NCBI GenBank assembly: GCA_036010965.1
Contig: DASCMO010000051.1
Location: 1-46,899 of the forward strand
Reading direction: 5' to 3'
Source of the DNA: GCA-2686265 sp036010965
Lineage (GTDB): Bacteria > Planctomycetota > UBA1135 > GCA-002686595
Length of the DNA: 46,899 bases
Numbering within the stretch: position 1 is the first letter of the stretch; each line of letters opens with the position of its first letter. The notes under the pieces were generated by a model. It did not search any database, was not told the origin of the DNA, and worked only from the letters and a program-made list of their open reading frames with translations. Position numbers and translations under genes: made by a program. Positions 33,930-42,065 of this stretch are shown here, in pieces.

Positions 33930-35661
33930 CGCCGCGCTCGAGGCCCTGGCGCTCCTCCCGCCCGGGCTGATCCTGGTCCTGGGCGCCCTCGTCCTGCCCT
34001 TCTTGCGCGGTCGGGTGCAGGTGTCGCTGACCTTGCTGCTGCCCCTCCTGAGCTTCGCTCACCTGCTGCTGCTCAGCGACGGCGCGAGCACGACCCTCGA
34101 GGTCCTCGGCGCCTCCCTGACCATCGTCCGCGTCGATCGCCTGAGCCTGATCTTCGGTTACGTCTTCCACATCGCCGCCTTCCTCAGTGCGCTCTACGCC
34201 CTGCACGTGCGCGACACGACCCAGCATGTCTCGGCGATGGTCTATGTGGGCAGCGCCGTGGGGGCGGTCTTCGCCGGCGATCTGGTCACGCTCTTCGTCT
34301 ACTGGGAGCTCTTGGCCGTCTCCTCGGTCTTCTTGATCTGGGCCAGCCGCAACGAGCGCTCCTACCGCGCCGGAATGCGCTACCTCCTGATTCAGATCGG
34401 CTCGGGGGTGCTGCTGCTGGCGGGGGCCGTTCTGCACTACCGGGCCACGGGCTCGCTCGAGTTCACGCGCCTGATCGGAGAGGACGGGAGCCTGGCGACG
34501 GCTGGGCCCGGCGTGCTCCTGATCCTGGCCGCCTTCGGCATCAAGTGCGCCTTCCCGTTGCTGCACAACTGGCTGCAGGATGCCTATCCCCAGGCGACCG
34601 TGACCGGCACGGTCTTCCTGAGCGCCTTCACGACCAAGCTCGCCGTCTACGCCCTCGTGCGCGGCTTCGCGGGCACGGAGGCTCTGATCTGGATCGGAGT
34701 GGTGATGACCCTCTTCCCGATCTTCTTCGCCGTGATCGAGAACGACCTGCGCAAGGTCCTGGCCTACAGCCTCAACAACCAGCTGGGCTTCATGGTCGTC
34801 GGCGTCGGCGTCGGCACGGAGCTGGCCCTAAACGGCGCCGTGGCCCACGCCTTCGTGCACATCATCTACAAGGGCCTGCTGTTCATGTCGATGGGGGCCG
34901 TGCTGTACCGCACCGGGACCATCAAGGCCTCGGAGCTCGGAGGCCTCTACCGATCGATGCCCTGGACGGCGGCCTTCTGCATCGTCGGCGCCATGTCGAT
35001 CTCGGCCTTCCCGCTCTTCAGCGGCTTCGTGGCCAAGTCCTTGACCCTCGCGGCCGTCGCCGAGGGCCAGCACGTCTGGGTCTGGCTCGGCTTGCTGGCG
35101 GCGTCGGCGGGCGTGATGGAGCACTCGGGCATCAAGATCCCGTTCTTCTCGTTCTTCGGGCACGACAGCGGGATTCGCTGCAAGGAGGCGCCGCTGAACA
35201 TGCTGCTCGCGATGGGGATCGCGGCCTTCCTGTGCATCGCCATCGGCTGCTACCCGGCGCCCCTCTACGCGCTGTTGCCCTTCGAGGTCCACTACGCGCC
35301 CTACGCCGATCTGGGGCACTGCCTGACCCAGCTCCAGCTCCTGCTCTTCGCCGCCCTGGCCTTCGGCGTGCTGATGCGCACGCGCCTCTACCCGCAGGAG
35401 GTGCCCTCGCTCAACTTGGACAGCGACTGGACCTACCGGCGCCTGATCCCACGCGTGGGTACCGCTTTGGGGGGAGTCGGTGCCGAAGGCCTGGCCGGGT
35501 TGAAGGGGCTCGTCGGGCGCTCCCTCGCTCTCGCTCTACGCACGGTCCACCACCTGCACGGCCCCCACGGCGTCCTGGCCCGAACCTGGTCCACGGGCAG
35601 CATCGCGCTCTGGGCCATCCTGTGCCTCTTCGCTTACCTGATCCTGGCCTTCACCCGCTGA
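33919..35661 (+). CDS. Mrp-type antiporter subunit D, copy 3 (NuoL/M/N-like, extended)
   Basis: The 580-residue protein is the longest of the three. It has the family core: GDLVTLFVYWELLAVSSVFL (helix 5 Glu), AAFGIKCAFPLLHNWLQDAY (helix 7 Lys), FLSAFTTKLAVYALVRGF (helix 8 Lys) and ENDLRKVLAYSLNNQLGFM. AHAFVHIIYKGLLFMSMGAV follows. The extra C-terminal part contains SLNLDSDWTYRR, like the DWxYR segment of NuoL/MrpD relatives, an amphipathic stretch and a final helix. It lacks the MbhD/MbhE domains of MrpA. As last gene of the operon it probably completes a complex with three ion-conducting subunits. Confidence 0.9.
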   Translation: MTASAALEALALLPPGLILVLGALVLPFLRGRVQVSLTLLLPLLSFAHLLLLSDGASTTLEVLGASLTIVRVDRLSLIFGYVFHIAAFLSALYALHVRDTTQHVSAMVYVGSAVGAVFAGDLVTLFVYWELLAVSSVFLIWASRNERSYRAGMRYLLIQIGSGVLLLAGAVLHYRATGSLEFTRLIGEDGSLATAGPGVLLILAAFGIKCAFPLLHNWLQDAYPQATVTGTVFLSAFTTKLAVYALVRGFAGTEALIWIGVVMTLFPIFFAVIENDLRKVLAYSLNNQLGFMVVGVGVGTELALNGAVAHAFVHIIYKGLLFMSMGAVLYRTGTIKASELGGLYRSMPWTAAFCIVGAMSISAFPLFSGFVAKSLTLAAVAEGQHVWVWLGLLAASAGVMEHSGIKIPFFSFFGHDSGIRCKEAPLNMLLAMGIAAFLCIAIGCYPAPLYALLPFEVHYAPYADLGHCLTQLQLLLFAALAFGVLMRTRLYPQEVPSLNLDSDWTYRRLIPRVGTALGGVGAEGLAGLKGLVGRSLALALRTVHHLHGPHGVLARTWSTGSIALWAILCLFAYLILAFTR

Positions 35662-35683
35662 GGCGGGGCGCGCGTTGCGGAGA

Positions 35684-35713
35684 TTGCCAGCGGCCCTCCC
35701 GGACCTGTACACT
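35684..35713 (+). promoter_or_regulatory. Sigma-70-type promoter giving a near-leaderless EIIA transcript
   Basis: TTGCCA (35684-35689), an 18-bp spacer and TACACT (35708-35713) precede the ATG at 35723 by only 9 nt. Transcription would start within about 3 nt of the start codon, and no ribosome binding site is present. Confidence 0.6.
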
Positions 35714-35722
35714 CCGACCGCC

Positions 35723-36199
35723 ATGCGCCTGACAGAGCTCTTCGCCGTCACGGACCTGCTCGTGGACTTCGAACCCACGGACAAGTGGGACTCGATCACG
35801 AGGCTCGTCGACCACCTCAACGCCACCGGTCGCGTGCCGGCTGATAGCCTTGAGGAGGTGCGCGAGGCGGTGATCAACCGCGAACGCTCGATGTCCACCG
35901 GCATGGAGCATGGCATCGCGATCCCGCACGCCGCCGTGGACGGTATCGAAACCGTGGCTGCTGCCATGGGCGTCATCCGCCGCGAGGGCGGTCTGGCCTT
36001 CGATAGCATTGACGGCCGCCCGGCGCGGCTGGTCGTCCTGCTCGTCATCCCGCGCGCCCAGAAGCTGTTGCACATCCGCACCCTGGCCGATGTGGCGCGC
36101 GTGCTCGGCCAGGACTCCGTGCGCGAGGGCCTGCTCGAGGCGACTACCGACGGCGAGGCCTGGTCGGCACTGCGCGAGGGTGAGTTCGAGGTCCGCTAG
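35723..36199 (+). CDS. PTS EIIA domain protein (fructose/nitrogen type)
   Basis: ATG 35723 gives 158 residues, the size of single-domain EIIA-Ntr or EIIA-Fru proteins. The phosphorylation site is MEHGIAIPHAAV with His69, matching the family TGxxxGIAIPH pattern. Upstream helices (SITRLVDHLNATGRV then SLEEVREAVINRE) and the later ARLVVLLVIPRAQKLLHIRT also fit. No EI, HPr or membrane EIIC/EIIB gene is near, so a regulatory (PtsN-like) role is more likely than sugar uptake. Its last 20 bp overlap the GTG of the next gene. Confidence 0.88.
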   Translation: MRLTELFAVTDLLVDFEPTDKWDSITRLVDHLNATGRVPADSLEEVREAVINRERSMSTGMEHGIAIPHAAVDGIETVAAAMGVIRREGGLAFDSIDGRPARLVVLLVIPRAQKLLHIRTLADVARVLGQDSVREGLLEATTDGEAWSALREGEFEVR

Positions 36200-38831
36200 T
36201 TCGGCGCGCAGCGCGCTCGCCCTGGCCGCCCTGCTCTCGGGCGCGGCGGGTCTGGGGCTCGAGGTGTTGCTCGTCTCCCTGAGTGGACCCGCGGTGGGCC
36301 ACGGACGCGCGGGAGCCCTGGGCGTCGGCGTTTTCATCGCTGCCTGGGCCCTGGGCGCTCACCTGGCCGGTCGAGTCGGTCCGCGCGCGGGGCGGGCCCT
36401 GGCGATTGCGGGTCTGGCGCTGGTGGGGGCCTCCCTCGCCGCACCGGCGCTCCTCTTGCGCGCCGGCGAGCAGGCCTGGCCGCAGGCCGCGGCCCTGGCC
36501 ACGGCAATCGCCTGCATAGCGGCGGTGGCCGTGCCCCAGGGGTTATTCCTTCCGCTTCTGGCGCGCGGCTGGCGAGCGGGCGAGCGGGTCGGCGTGGGGG
36601 GCCTGGTGACCGCCGGCCTGACCGGCGCCGTGCTCGGTGCCCAGCTCCTGGGCCACAGCCTGCCTGCGGATCGGGGTCGCCCCGCGGCGGCGGCGGTCGG
36701 CGGTGCCCTGGCCCTGGGGGCGGCCCTGGCTGGCGCGTGGGGTCTGCACGCCGCGCGCGGATCGGCGGTAGAGTCCGATGCCCGCGGCGGTGGCTCCCTG
36801 GCTCCCTGGATGGCCGGCGCCCTGCTGGCCTTTCTGACCGGCTGGCTGGCGAGCCTTGAGTGGATTGGCCTGCGCCTGGGAGTGCTGTGGCTGGGGGGCA
36901 TGCAGGTCGCCCTGACCTCAGTCCTGTGCGCTTCTCTACTCGCCCTGGCTCTCGGCGCGGCCCTGATGCCCCTCCTGTGCCCGCGCGGAACGGCGGCCCT
37001 GCCGACCCTGCTCGGGGCCTGCGCTCTCGCGCCTCTGTGGATCTGGATCGCGCCGAGGGTTGGAGCCATGGGCGGGCTGGAGGGGATCGCCGCAGCTCTG
37101 GTTCTGCTCGGCCCGGCGCTCGTGCCCTTCGGCGCGGCGGTGCCCGTACTGCACCGAGAGGTGCGCGGAGCGAGCGCCGAGCGTCTCTCGGCGCTGCTGG
37201 GATGGGAGGCTGTGGGGGCGCTCGTCGGCTTGCCCGTGAGTCATCTCGTGGCGGTTCCCGCCCTGGGCCTGGGCGGGACTCTCGGTCTATGGAGTCTGGC
37301 GGCCGGCGGTCTCGCCCTGTGCTTTGTGCGTCGTCACCCGGCCGTCGTGGGCGCCGCGACGACCTGTGCTCTGGGCGCGGGGATCGGCGCCCTGGTCGTG
37401 TTGGACGAACCGGCCCTGGCCTCGCCGGCCCTGGCCAACCCGGCCCTGACCGTCCTCGCCTTCGAGGAGGACCAGCACTTCGCCGTGGCGGTCGTCGACG
37501 ACGGCCTCTCCGGAGAGCGGACCCTGTTGACCGATGGCTTCAGGGCGGCGGGGACTGGCCGTGACTACCTGTACATGCGCGTGCTCGGTCACCTGCCGCT
37601 GCTCTTGCACCCCGCTCCGAAGCGCGTGGCGGTGCTGGCGCTGGGGACCGGGACGAGCGCCGGAGCGGTCGCGCTCCACTCTGCCGTGGAGACGATCGAC
37701 GTGCTCGAGCTCTCGGCCTCGGTCCGCGACCAGGCGCACTGGTTCGAGGAGGTGAACGGCGGCGTGCTGGGCGATCCGCGCGTGCGCGTCGTCCTTGGGG
37801 ACGGACGTCGCACCCTCGACGCTCGGCGCGGCGCGTTTGATGTGATCACGATGGAGCCCCTGCTGCCCGACTCCCCTTTCGGGGTCTACCTCTACACGCG
37901 CGAGTTCTATCGCTGTGCCAGACGCGCTCTGGCGCCCGGTGGCCTGTTGTGTCAGTGGGTTCCTCCCCACGCCCTCGAGCCGGGGACGTTCGACGCGGTG
38001 CTGGACGCCTTCCTGTCCACCTTCGAGTGGTCCGGCGTGTGGCTCTTCGGCACCCAGGTGATCCTCGTCGGTGGCACGCAGCGTCCATCCCTGGAGCGCG
38101 TCGCGAACGCGGTCGCGGACGATCACCTCGACGGCGTGCTGGAGGCGCTCGGCATCGACGGCGCCGCCGGTGTCGCCGCGCATTTCGTGGCGGAAGGCTC
38201 GGCCTGGCCGGAGAGTGCCCGCCCCCTGCGCGACGCCGATCCCTGGGTCGTCTACCGACCTCGCCGGCGCGGCGCCCTCGTACTGGGTGACCTGCCCCAC
38301 AACCTGGCGCGCCTGCGCTCCATCGAGGCGGAGCTTCCAGTCTCCTGGGCGGCTGACTTGTCGGTGGAGGACGAGGCGCGGGTCGCGGGCGGGCGCGCCC
38401 TGCGCCGGGCGCGTGAGGCGCAGGGCGCCGAAGAGGCCCTGGCGCGCGGGGTGCTCCTCGATGCGGTCGTCTTGCGCGACGGGGAGACCGAGCTGGCCCG
38501 CGCCCGCGCCCTCGACCCTGACGCCCCGGGCCTGGCCCTGCTCGAGGAAGAGCGGCGCTTCCTGCGCGCCCTGCGCTCCGGCGTCAGCCTCCTGCGCGAC
38601 CGCTCCGTCTCCACGGCGCGCGACGCCCTGGCCGAGTTGCTCGTGGCGGCCGAGCTGCGCGATGAGCGGGCTGACGTCCACCTCTACCTGGCGGTGGCCC
38701 TCGAGCGCGTCGGCAGCTCGGCGGCCGGCGCGGCCTTGCGCACCGCGCTCGATCTGTGCCCGAACCTGGCCCGCACGGCCCCCGGCCGGCGTGCGGTCGA
38801 GCTTGGTCTGGACCTCGGCGTGCATCCCTGA
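36180..38831 (+). CDS. Membrane-fused spermidine-synthase-like protein
   Basis: GTG 36180 overlaps the EIIA gene by 20 bp and gives 883 residues. Residues about 5-405 hold some 11-12 hydrophobic helices of a transporter-like membrane domain. Residues about 420-690 resemble spermidine synthase: GRDYLYMRVLGHLPLLLHPA, VAVLALGTGTSAGAVAL near 483-499 as nucleotide loop, DVLELSASV, VVLGDGRRTLDARRGAFDVI and LYTREFYRCARRAL. The last 190 residues are Ala/Arg-rich helices, TPR-like near the end. Such fused MFS/spermidine synthases are widespread but their substrate is mostly unknown, so a polyamine product is not assured. It may act at the inner membrane. Confidence 0.8.
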   Translation: MSSRSASSARSALALAALLSGAAGLGLEVLLVSLSGPAVGHGRAGALGVGVFIAAWALGAHLAGRVGPRAGRALAIAGLALVGASLAAPALLLRAGEQAWPQAAALATAIACIAAVAVPQGLFLPLLARGWRAGERVGVGGLVTAGLTGAVLGAQLLGHSLPADRGRPAAAAVGGALALGAALAGAWGLHAARGSAVESDARGGGSLAPWMAGALLAFLTGWLASLEWIGLRLGVLWLGGMQVALTSVLCASLLALALGAALMPLLCPRGTAALPTLLGACALAPLWIWIAPRVGAMGGLEGIAAALVLLGPALVPFGAAVPVLHREVRGASAERLSALLGWEAVGALVGLPVSHLVAVPALGLGGTLGLWSLAAGGLALCFVRRHPAVVGAATTCALGAGIGALVVLDEPALASPALANPALTVLAFEEDQHFAVAVVDDGLSGERTLLTDGFRAAGTGRDYLYMRVLGHLPLLLHPAPKRVAVLALGTGTSAGAVALHSAVETIDVLELSASVRDQAHWFEEVNGGVLGDPRVRVVLGDGRRTLDARRGAFDVITMEPLLPDSPFGVYLYTREFYRCARRALAPGGLLCQWVPPHALEPGTFDAVLDAFLSTFEWSGVWLFGTQVILVGGTQRPSLERVANAVADDHLDGVLEALGIDGAAGVAAHFVAEGSAWPESARPLRDADPWVVYRPRRRGALVLGDLPHNLARLRSIEAELPVSWAADLSVEDEARVAGGRALRRAREAQGAEEALARGVLLDAVVLRDGETELARARALDPDAPGLALLEEERRFLRALRSGVSLLRDRSVSTARDALAELLVAAELRDERADVHLYLAVALERVGSSAAGAALRTALDLCPNLARTAPGRRAVELGLDLGVHP

Positions 38832-38841
38832 GCGTGGGCGC

Positions 38842-38847
38842 TATCCT
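38842..38847 (+). promoter_or_regulatory. Possible -10 element for the metallophosphoesterase gene
   Basis: TATCCT lies 7 nt before ATG 38855, again predicting a leaderless transcript. No -35 at 17-18 bp is convincing. Confidence 0.35.
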
Positions 38848-38854
38848 GGCGCAC

Positions 38855-40882
38855 ATGAGTCGTCTCGGCAGCTCCTCCGCGCGTCGTTTCCTGTCGATGG
38901 TCGTCGCTCTGGGCTGCTGCGCCTGGGCCGCTGTCGGTTCGGCGCCCGGGCAGGGCGAGGGTGAGCCGGTGCACGCGGGGACCGACAGCGCGGTCGATCT
39001 GCGCGCGCCGGCCGAGCGCGACGGCTTCAGCTTCGTCGTCTTCGGGGATCGGACCGGGGGACCGCCCGAGGGCATCTCCGTGCTCGAGGAGGGCGTGCGC
39101 ATGGCGAACCGCCTCGACCCGGACTTCGTCATGACCGTCGGCGACATGATCCAGGGCTATAACGAGGCGCCCGAGTGGCTGACGCAGATGCACGAGTACC
39201 AGGGCGTGATGGCTGACCTGCGGGCGCCCTGGTACCCGGTGCTCGGCAACCACGACGTCTACGCCCGCGGTCGCCCGCCGGGAGGGCACAAGGAGCTCTA
39301 CAAGCGCCACTTCGGGCCGCTCTACTACTCGTTCGACTACCGATGGGCGCACATCGTGTGTCTGTCGAGCGACGAGGCCCAATCGTTCCGGAACCCCTCC
39401 GTCAACCAGAACATGAGCTCCGAGCAGCTCGACTGGCTGCGCGCCGACCTCGAGGCGAGCGAAGCCGAGCAGGTGTTCGTGTTCTTGCATCACCCGCGCT
39501 GGACCGGCTCCTACGACGGCTGCAACTGGCCTGAAGTGCATGAGGTCCTCGTGGCCGACGGGCGCTGTACGGCCGTCTTCGCCGGACACACGCACCGGTG
39601 GGTGGACTATGGCGTGCGCGACGGCATCCGCTATCTCGTCCTCGGGCGTACCGGCGGCGCGGCGGGAACTCTGCTCGAGAGCTCCTCGATGCACGTCGTG
39701 ACCCATGTGCGTGCCCGGCGGGAGGGGATCACTCTGGGCGTGATGCAGACCGGCTCGCTTTTCGGCGGGGACATGGTGAGCGCCGACGAGCTACGCGAGA
39801 TGGGGCGCCTGAGTCAGGGCGGGTGGCTCTCCGTGGAGGGCAGCCTGTCGGCCTTCGACCTGCGCAAGGGCGCTCTCCCTCTGCGCCTGACGGTGACCAA
39901 TCCGACGGGCCGGGAGGTCGGCTGGGCGCTGGCGCGCCCCAATCCTTCGTCGTTCTGGAGAGTCTCCCTTGCAGGCGACGGTGGACCGCTCGGCGGGAGG
40001 CTCGCCCCAGGCGCGTCCGCGAACCTCTCCATCTCCGTCCGTCCCCTGACGAGCTTCGAGGGCGTTGTGCCTCCGGATCACCCCGCGCTCTTGGCCACAT
40101 CGCGGCCGCTGCCGGAGGCTGAATTGGAGCTGACCTACTCTCTGGGGAGCGGCCTGGAGCAGACCTTCCAGGCCGTCCGCAGGCTTCCGATATCGCCGCC
40201 GGGGCTCTCGGGCGAGACGGGCAGCGCTCCGGCTGGAGAGGGTCGGGTGCTCGAGCTCGACGGAGCGAGTGCCCTGCGCGTGGACCTAGACGAGGACCTC
40301 GATCAACTTACCGTGGAGTGCTGGGTCAGGGGTCCCGCGCCCAAGGAGCGCGCAGGGCTCGTGTGCAGGACCGAGCAGTCGGGGTTTGGGATCTTCTGGA
40401 GGGATTCCGGGGGAGAGTCTGCTGTCCCGCGCGGCATGGTGTACGTCGAGGGCCGCGAGGGGGGAGGAGCAGGATACGCCGTGGCCGGAGCCTCCGAGCC
40501 CTGGGAGTTCGGCGAGTGGACGCACCTGGCTCTCTCGCACGACGGCAGCCGTGTGCGCTTCTTCGTCAATGGAACCCTCACTGGCGAGGCCGCCGGTGGA
40601 GAGGCCTTCTCGAACGGCCTGCCGCTGTTCATCGGCGCCGATACGGACGGGCAGGCGAACCCCGTGAGTTTCTTTGAGGGGCAGGTGGACGAGGTGCGCG
40701 TCTCGCGTCGGGCCCGTTACCGATGGCCCTTCCAACCCAGCCGGATCCTGGAGCGCGACGTCGACACGGTGCTGCTCCTGCATCTCGACCGGCAGGTAGG
40801 GGGCTTTCACCCCGACGACTCGGGCGGAGCCAGGCACGCCTGGCCCGTCGGTTCGCCGCGTCTGGTGCGCGCCCAGCGCTGA
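38855..40882 (+). CDS. Secreted calcineurin-like metallophosphoesterase with LamG-type domain
   Basis: ATG 38855 puts a signal sequence at residues 10-32 (RRFLSMVVALGCCAWAAVGS) and gives 675 residues. The phosphoesterase domain has all five blocks: FGDRTGG (Asp65), GDMIQG (Asp97), GNHDVY (Asn132, His133), HHPRW (His212) and GHTHRW (His245, His247), which bind two metals. Residues about 345-450 are beta-rich and unassigned. Residues about 465-625 form a concanavalin-like/LamG fold with LTVECWVRG, EWTHLALSHDGSRVRFFVNG and VDEVRVSRRARY, usual for glycan or surface binding. It likely hydrolyses a phosphoester outside the cytoplasm; the substrate is unknown. Confidence 0.88.
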   Translation: MSRLGSSSARRFLSMVVALGCCAWAAVGSAPGQGEGEPVHAGTDSAVDLRAPAERDGFSFVVFGDRTGGPPEGISVLEEGVRMANRLDPDFVMTVGDMIQGYNEAPEWLTQMHEYQGVMADLRAPWYPVLGNHDVYARGRPPGGHKELYKRHFGPLYYSFDYRWAHIVCLSSDEAQSFRNPSVNQNMSSEQLDWLRADLEASEAEQVFVFLHHPRWTGSYDGCNWPEVHEVLVADGRCTAVFAGHTHRWVDYGVRDGIRYLVLGRTGGAAGTLLESSSMHVVTHVRARREGITLGVMQTGSLFGGDMVSADELREMGRLSQGGWLSVEGSLSAFDLRKGALPLRLTVTNPTGREVGWALARPNPSSFWRVSLAGDGGPLGGRLAPGASANLSISVRPLTSFEGVVPPDHPALLATSRPLPEAELELTYSLGSGLEQTFQAVRRLPISPPGLSGETGSAPAGEGRVLELDGASALRVDLDEDLDQLTVECWVRGPAPKERAGLVCRTEQSGFGIFWRDSGGESAVPRGMVYVEGREGGGAGYAVAGASEPWEFGEWTHLALSHDGSRVRFFVNGTLTGEAAGGEAFSNGLPLFIGADTDGQANPVSFFEGQVDEVRVSRRARYRWPFQPSRILERDVDTVLLLHLDRQVGGFHPDDSGGARHAWPVGSPRLVRAQR

Positions 40883-40891
40883 GGGTGCCCG

Positions 40892-41998
40892 TCAGGCCCA
40901 CTCGTCGATTCGCGCTGCAATGCAGCCGCTGATGTGCTCCGCGCAGTGCTGGTAGTCGTGCAGGCTGCCGCCGATTGGATCGGGGATGTCCTCTCCGTCG
41001 GAGTCGAGCAGTTCGATCGTCGCCTTCCCGGTGCGCCCCAGGAGCAGGCGCAGGGCGTCGACGTGGGCGCGCGTCATGCAGTAGATGCGTTGCAAGTCAG
41101 CGACCTCATTGGCGTGGACACCGCGTGAACAGTGGTCCGCGATGTCGATCCCGCGCACGCGGCAGGCCTCGACGGCGTGCGACGAGGCAGGGGCGCCGTC
41201 GCCGGCGAAGACACCCATCGATCGCAGGTGGAAGCCGAACTCCGCCAGATGCTCGACCTCGGTTTCAAGGCGTCGGGCGATGGCCCAACCCGCCAGGCCC
41301 TCGGCCATCGGACTGCGGCAGGTGTTGCCGGTGCAGGCGAGCCCGATGCGCAGGCCCGCGGCGCGCCGCAGACCATCGAGGTCGTGTGGGCCCTCCCGCA
41401 GGAGCTCGAAGTGGCTGCGACCCAGGCGCAGGACGCTCGACGCTGCTCCGCCGCGGGCCGGCCCCGCGTCCACCAGCAGATCAATCCCTGTGCCCGTCGC
41501 GCTCGCCGCGGCGTCGGCGTCGCTGGCGGGGGAGGCGCCGCGCGGGTTGGCGCTCGTCATCACGACCGGGAAGTCGAGCCCGGCCAGAAGGCTTCCGGTC
41601 AGGGCGTGGGAGACGCAGCGTACACCGGTCCAGCCGTCGCGGGCGGCGCGCTCGAGGCCGGGGGGGACACCGGGCAGGACGAGGGTCAGGGGCCCCGGCC
41701 AGCAGCTCTCGGTCAGGCGGCGCGCCAGGCCCGAGGGGGCGTCGAAGCGCTCGAGGGCCTGCGCGTCGCCCACGTGCCAGGTCCAGCCCTGATCCCGAGG
41801 CCGGCATTTGAGGACCGAGAGGGCTTGCATGGCCCGCTCGCTGTCGGCCCGTGCGGCGATCCCGTAGACGGTCTCGGTCGGCAGGACGACCAGGGAGCCT
41901 TCCGACAGCGCCGCCGCCACGCGCCCGCGCAGGGCGGCGCTCGGCTCGCTGTTGGGGGCCGTGACGCGCTGTGGGCCGGAAGAGGAGGACGAGGACAT
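40892..41998 (-). CDS. Fusion of TsaC/YrdC domain with low-molecular-weight protein-tyrosine phosphatase
   Basis: The 368-residue protein has two domains. Residues about 20-205 are YrdC/Sua5-like: VVLPTETVYGIAARA near 37-51, LKCRPRDQG (KxR) near 63-71, WPGPLTLVLPG near 100-110 and VVMTSANPRGASP near 145-157. This makes threonylcarbamoyl-AMP for the t6A tRNA modification. Residues about 215-368 are a low-molecular-weight phosphatase with the P-loop ACTGNTCRS (Cys222, Arg228) and the general acid Asp340 in DIPDPIGG. In Bacillus the two functions are neighbouring genes (ywlC, ywlE). The chain is one uninterrupted frame. The phosphatase could act on Tyr or Arg phosphate. It is divergent from the histidine kinase gene. 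Confidence 0.9.
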   Translation of the reverse strand: MSSSSSSGPQRVTAPNSEPSAALRGRVAAALSEGSLVVLPTETVYGIAARADSERAMQALSVLKCRPRDQGWTWHVGDAQALERFDAPSGLARRLTESCWPGPLTLVLPGVPPGLERAARDGWTGVRCVSHALTGSLLAGLDFPVVMTSANPRGASPASDADAAASATGTGIDLLVDAGPARGGAASSVLRLGRSHFELLREGPHDLDGLRRAAGLRIGLACTGNTCRSPMAEGLAGWAIARRLETEVEHLAEFGFHLRSMGVFAGDGAPASSHAVEACRVRGIDIADHCSRGVHANEVADLQRIYCMTRAHVDALRLLLGRTGKATIELLDSDGEDIPDPIGGSLHDYQHCAEHISGCIAARIDEWA

Positions 41999-42021
41999 GG
42001 GGAGCGGGCGGAACGCTTGCT

Positions 42022-42050
42022 AGCCTATCCGGCGCCCTCGTCCAACCCAA
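42022..42050 (-). promoter_or_regulatory. Sigma-70-type promoter for the TsaC-phosphatase gene
   Basis: On the minus strand TTGGGT (42050-42045), a 17-bp spacer and TAGGCT (42027-42022) lie 23 nt before the ATG at 41998, giving a leader of about 17 nt. The element falls in the 67-bp divergent gap. On the plus strand of the same gap I see TAGCCT (42021-42026) but no matching -35. Confidence 0.45.
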
Positions 42051-42065
42051 GACGGGGGCGTCCCC

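Noticed and set aside
28191..35661. Could the operon be respiratory complex I (nuo) or a membrane hydrogenase
   Set aside because: There are E, F, G and B type Mrp subunits, no NuoH, no hydrophilic iron-sulfur or flavin subunits, and no hydrogenase large or small subunit.
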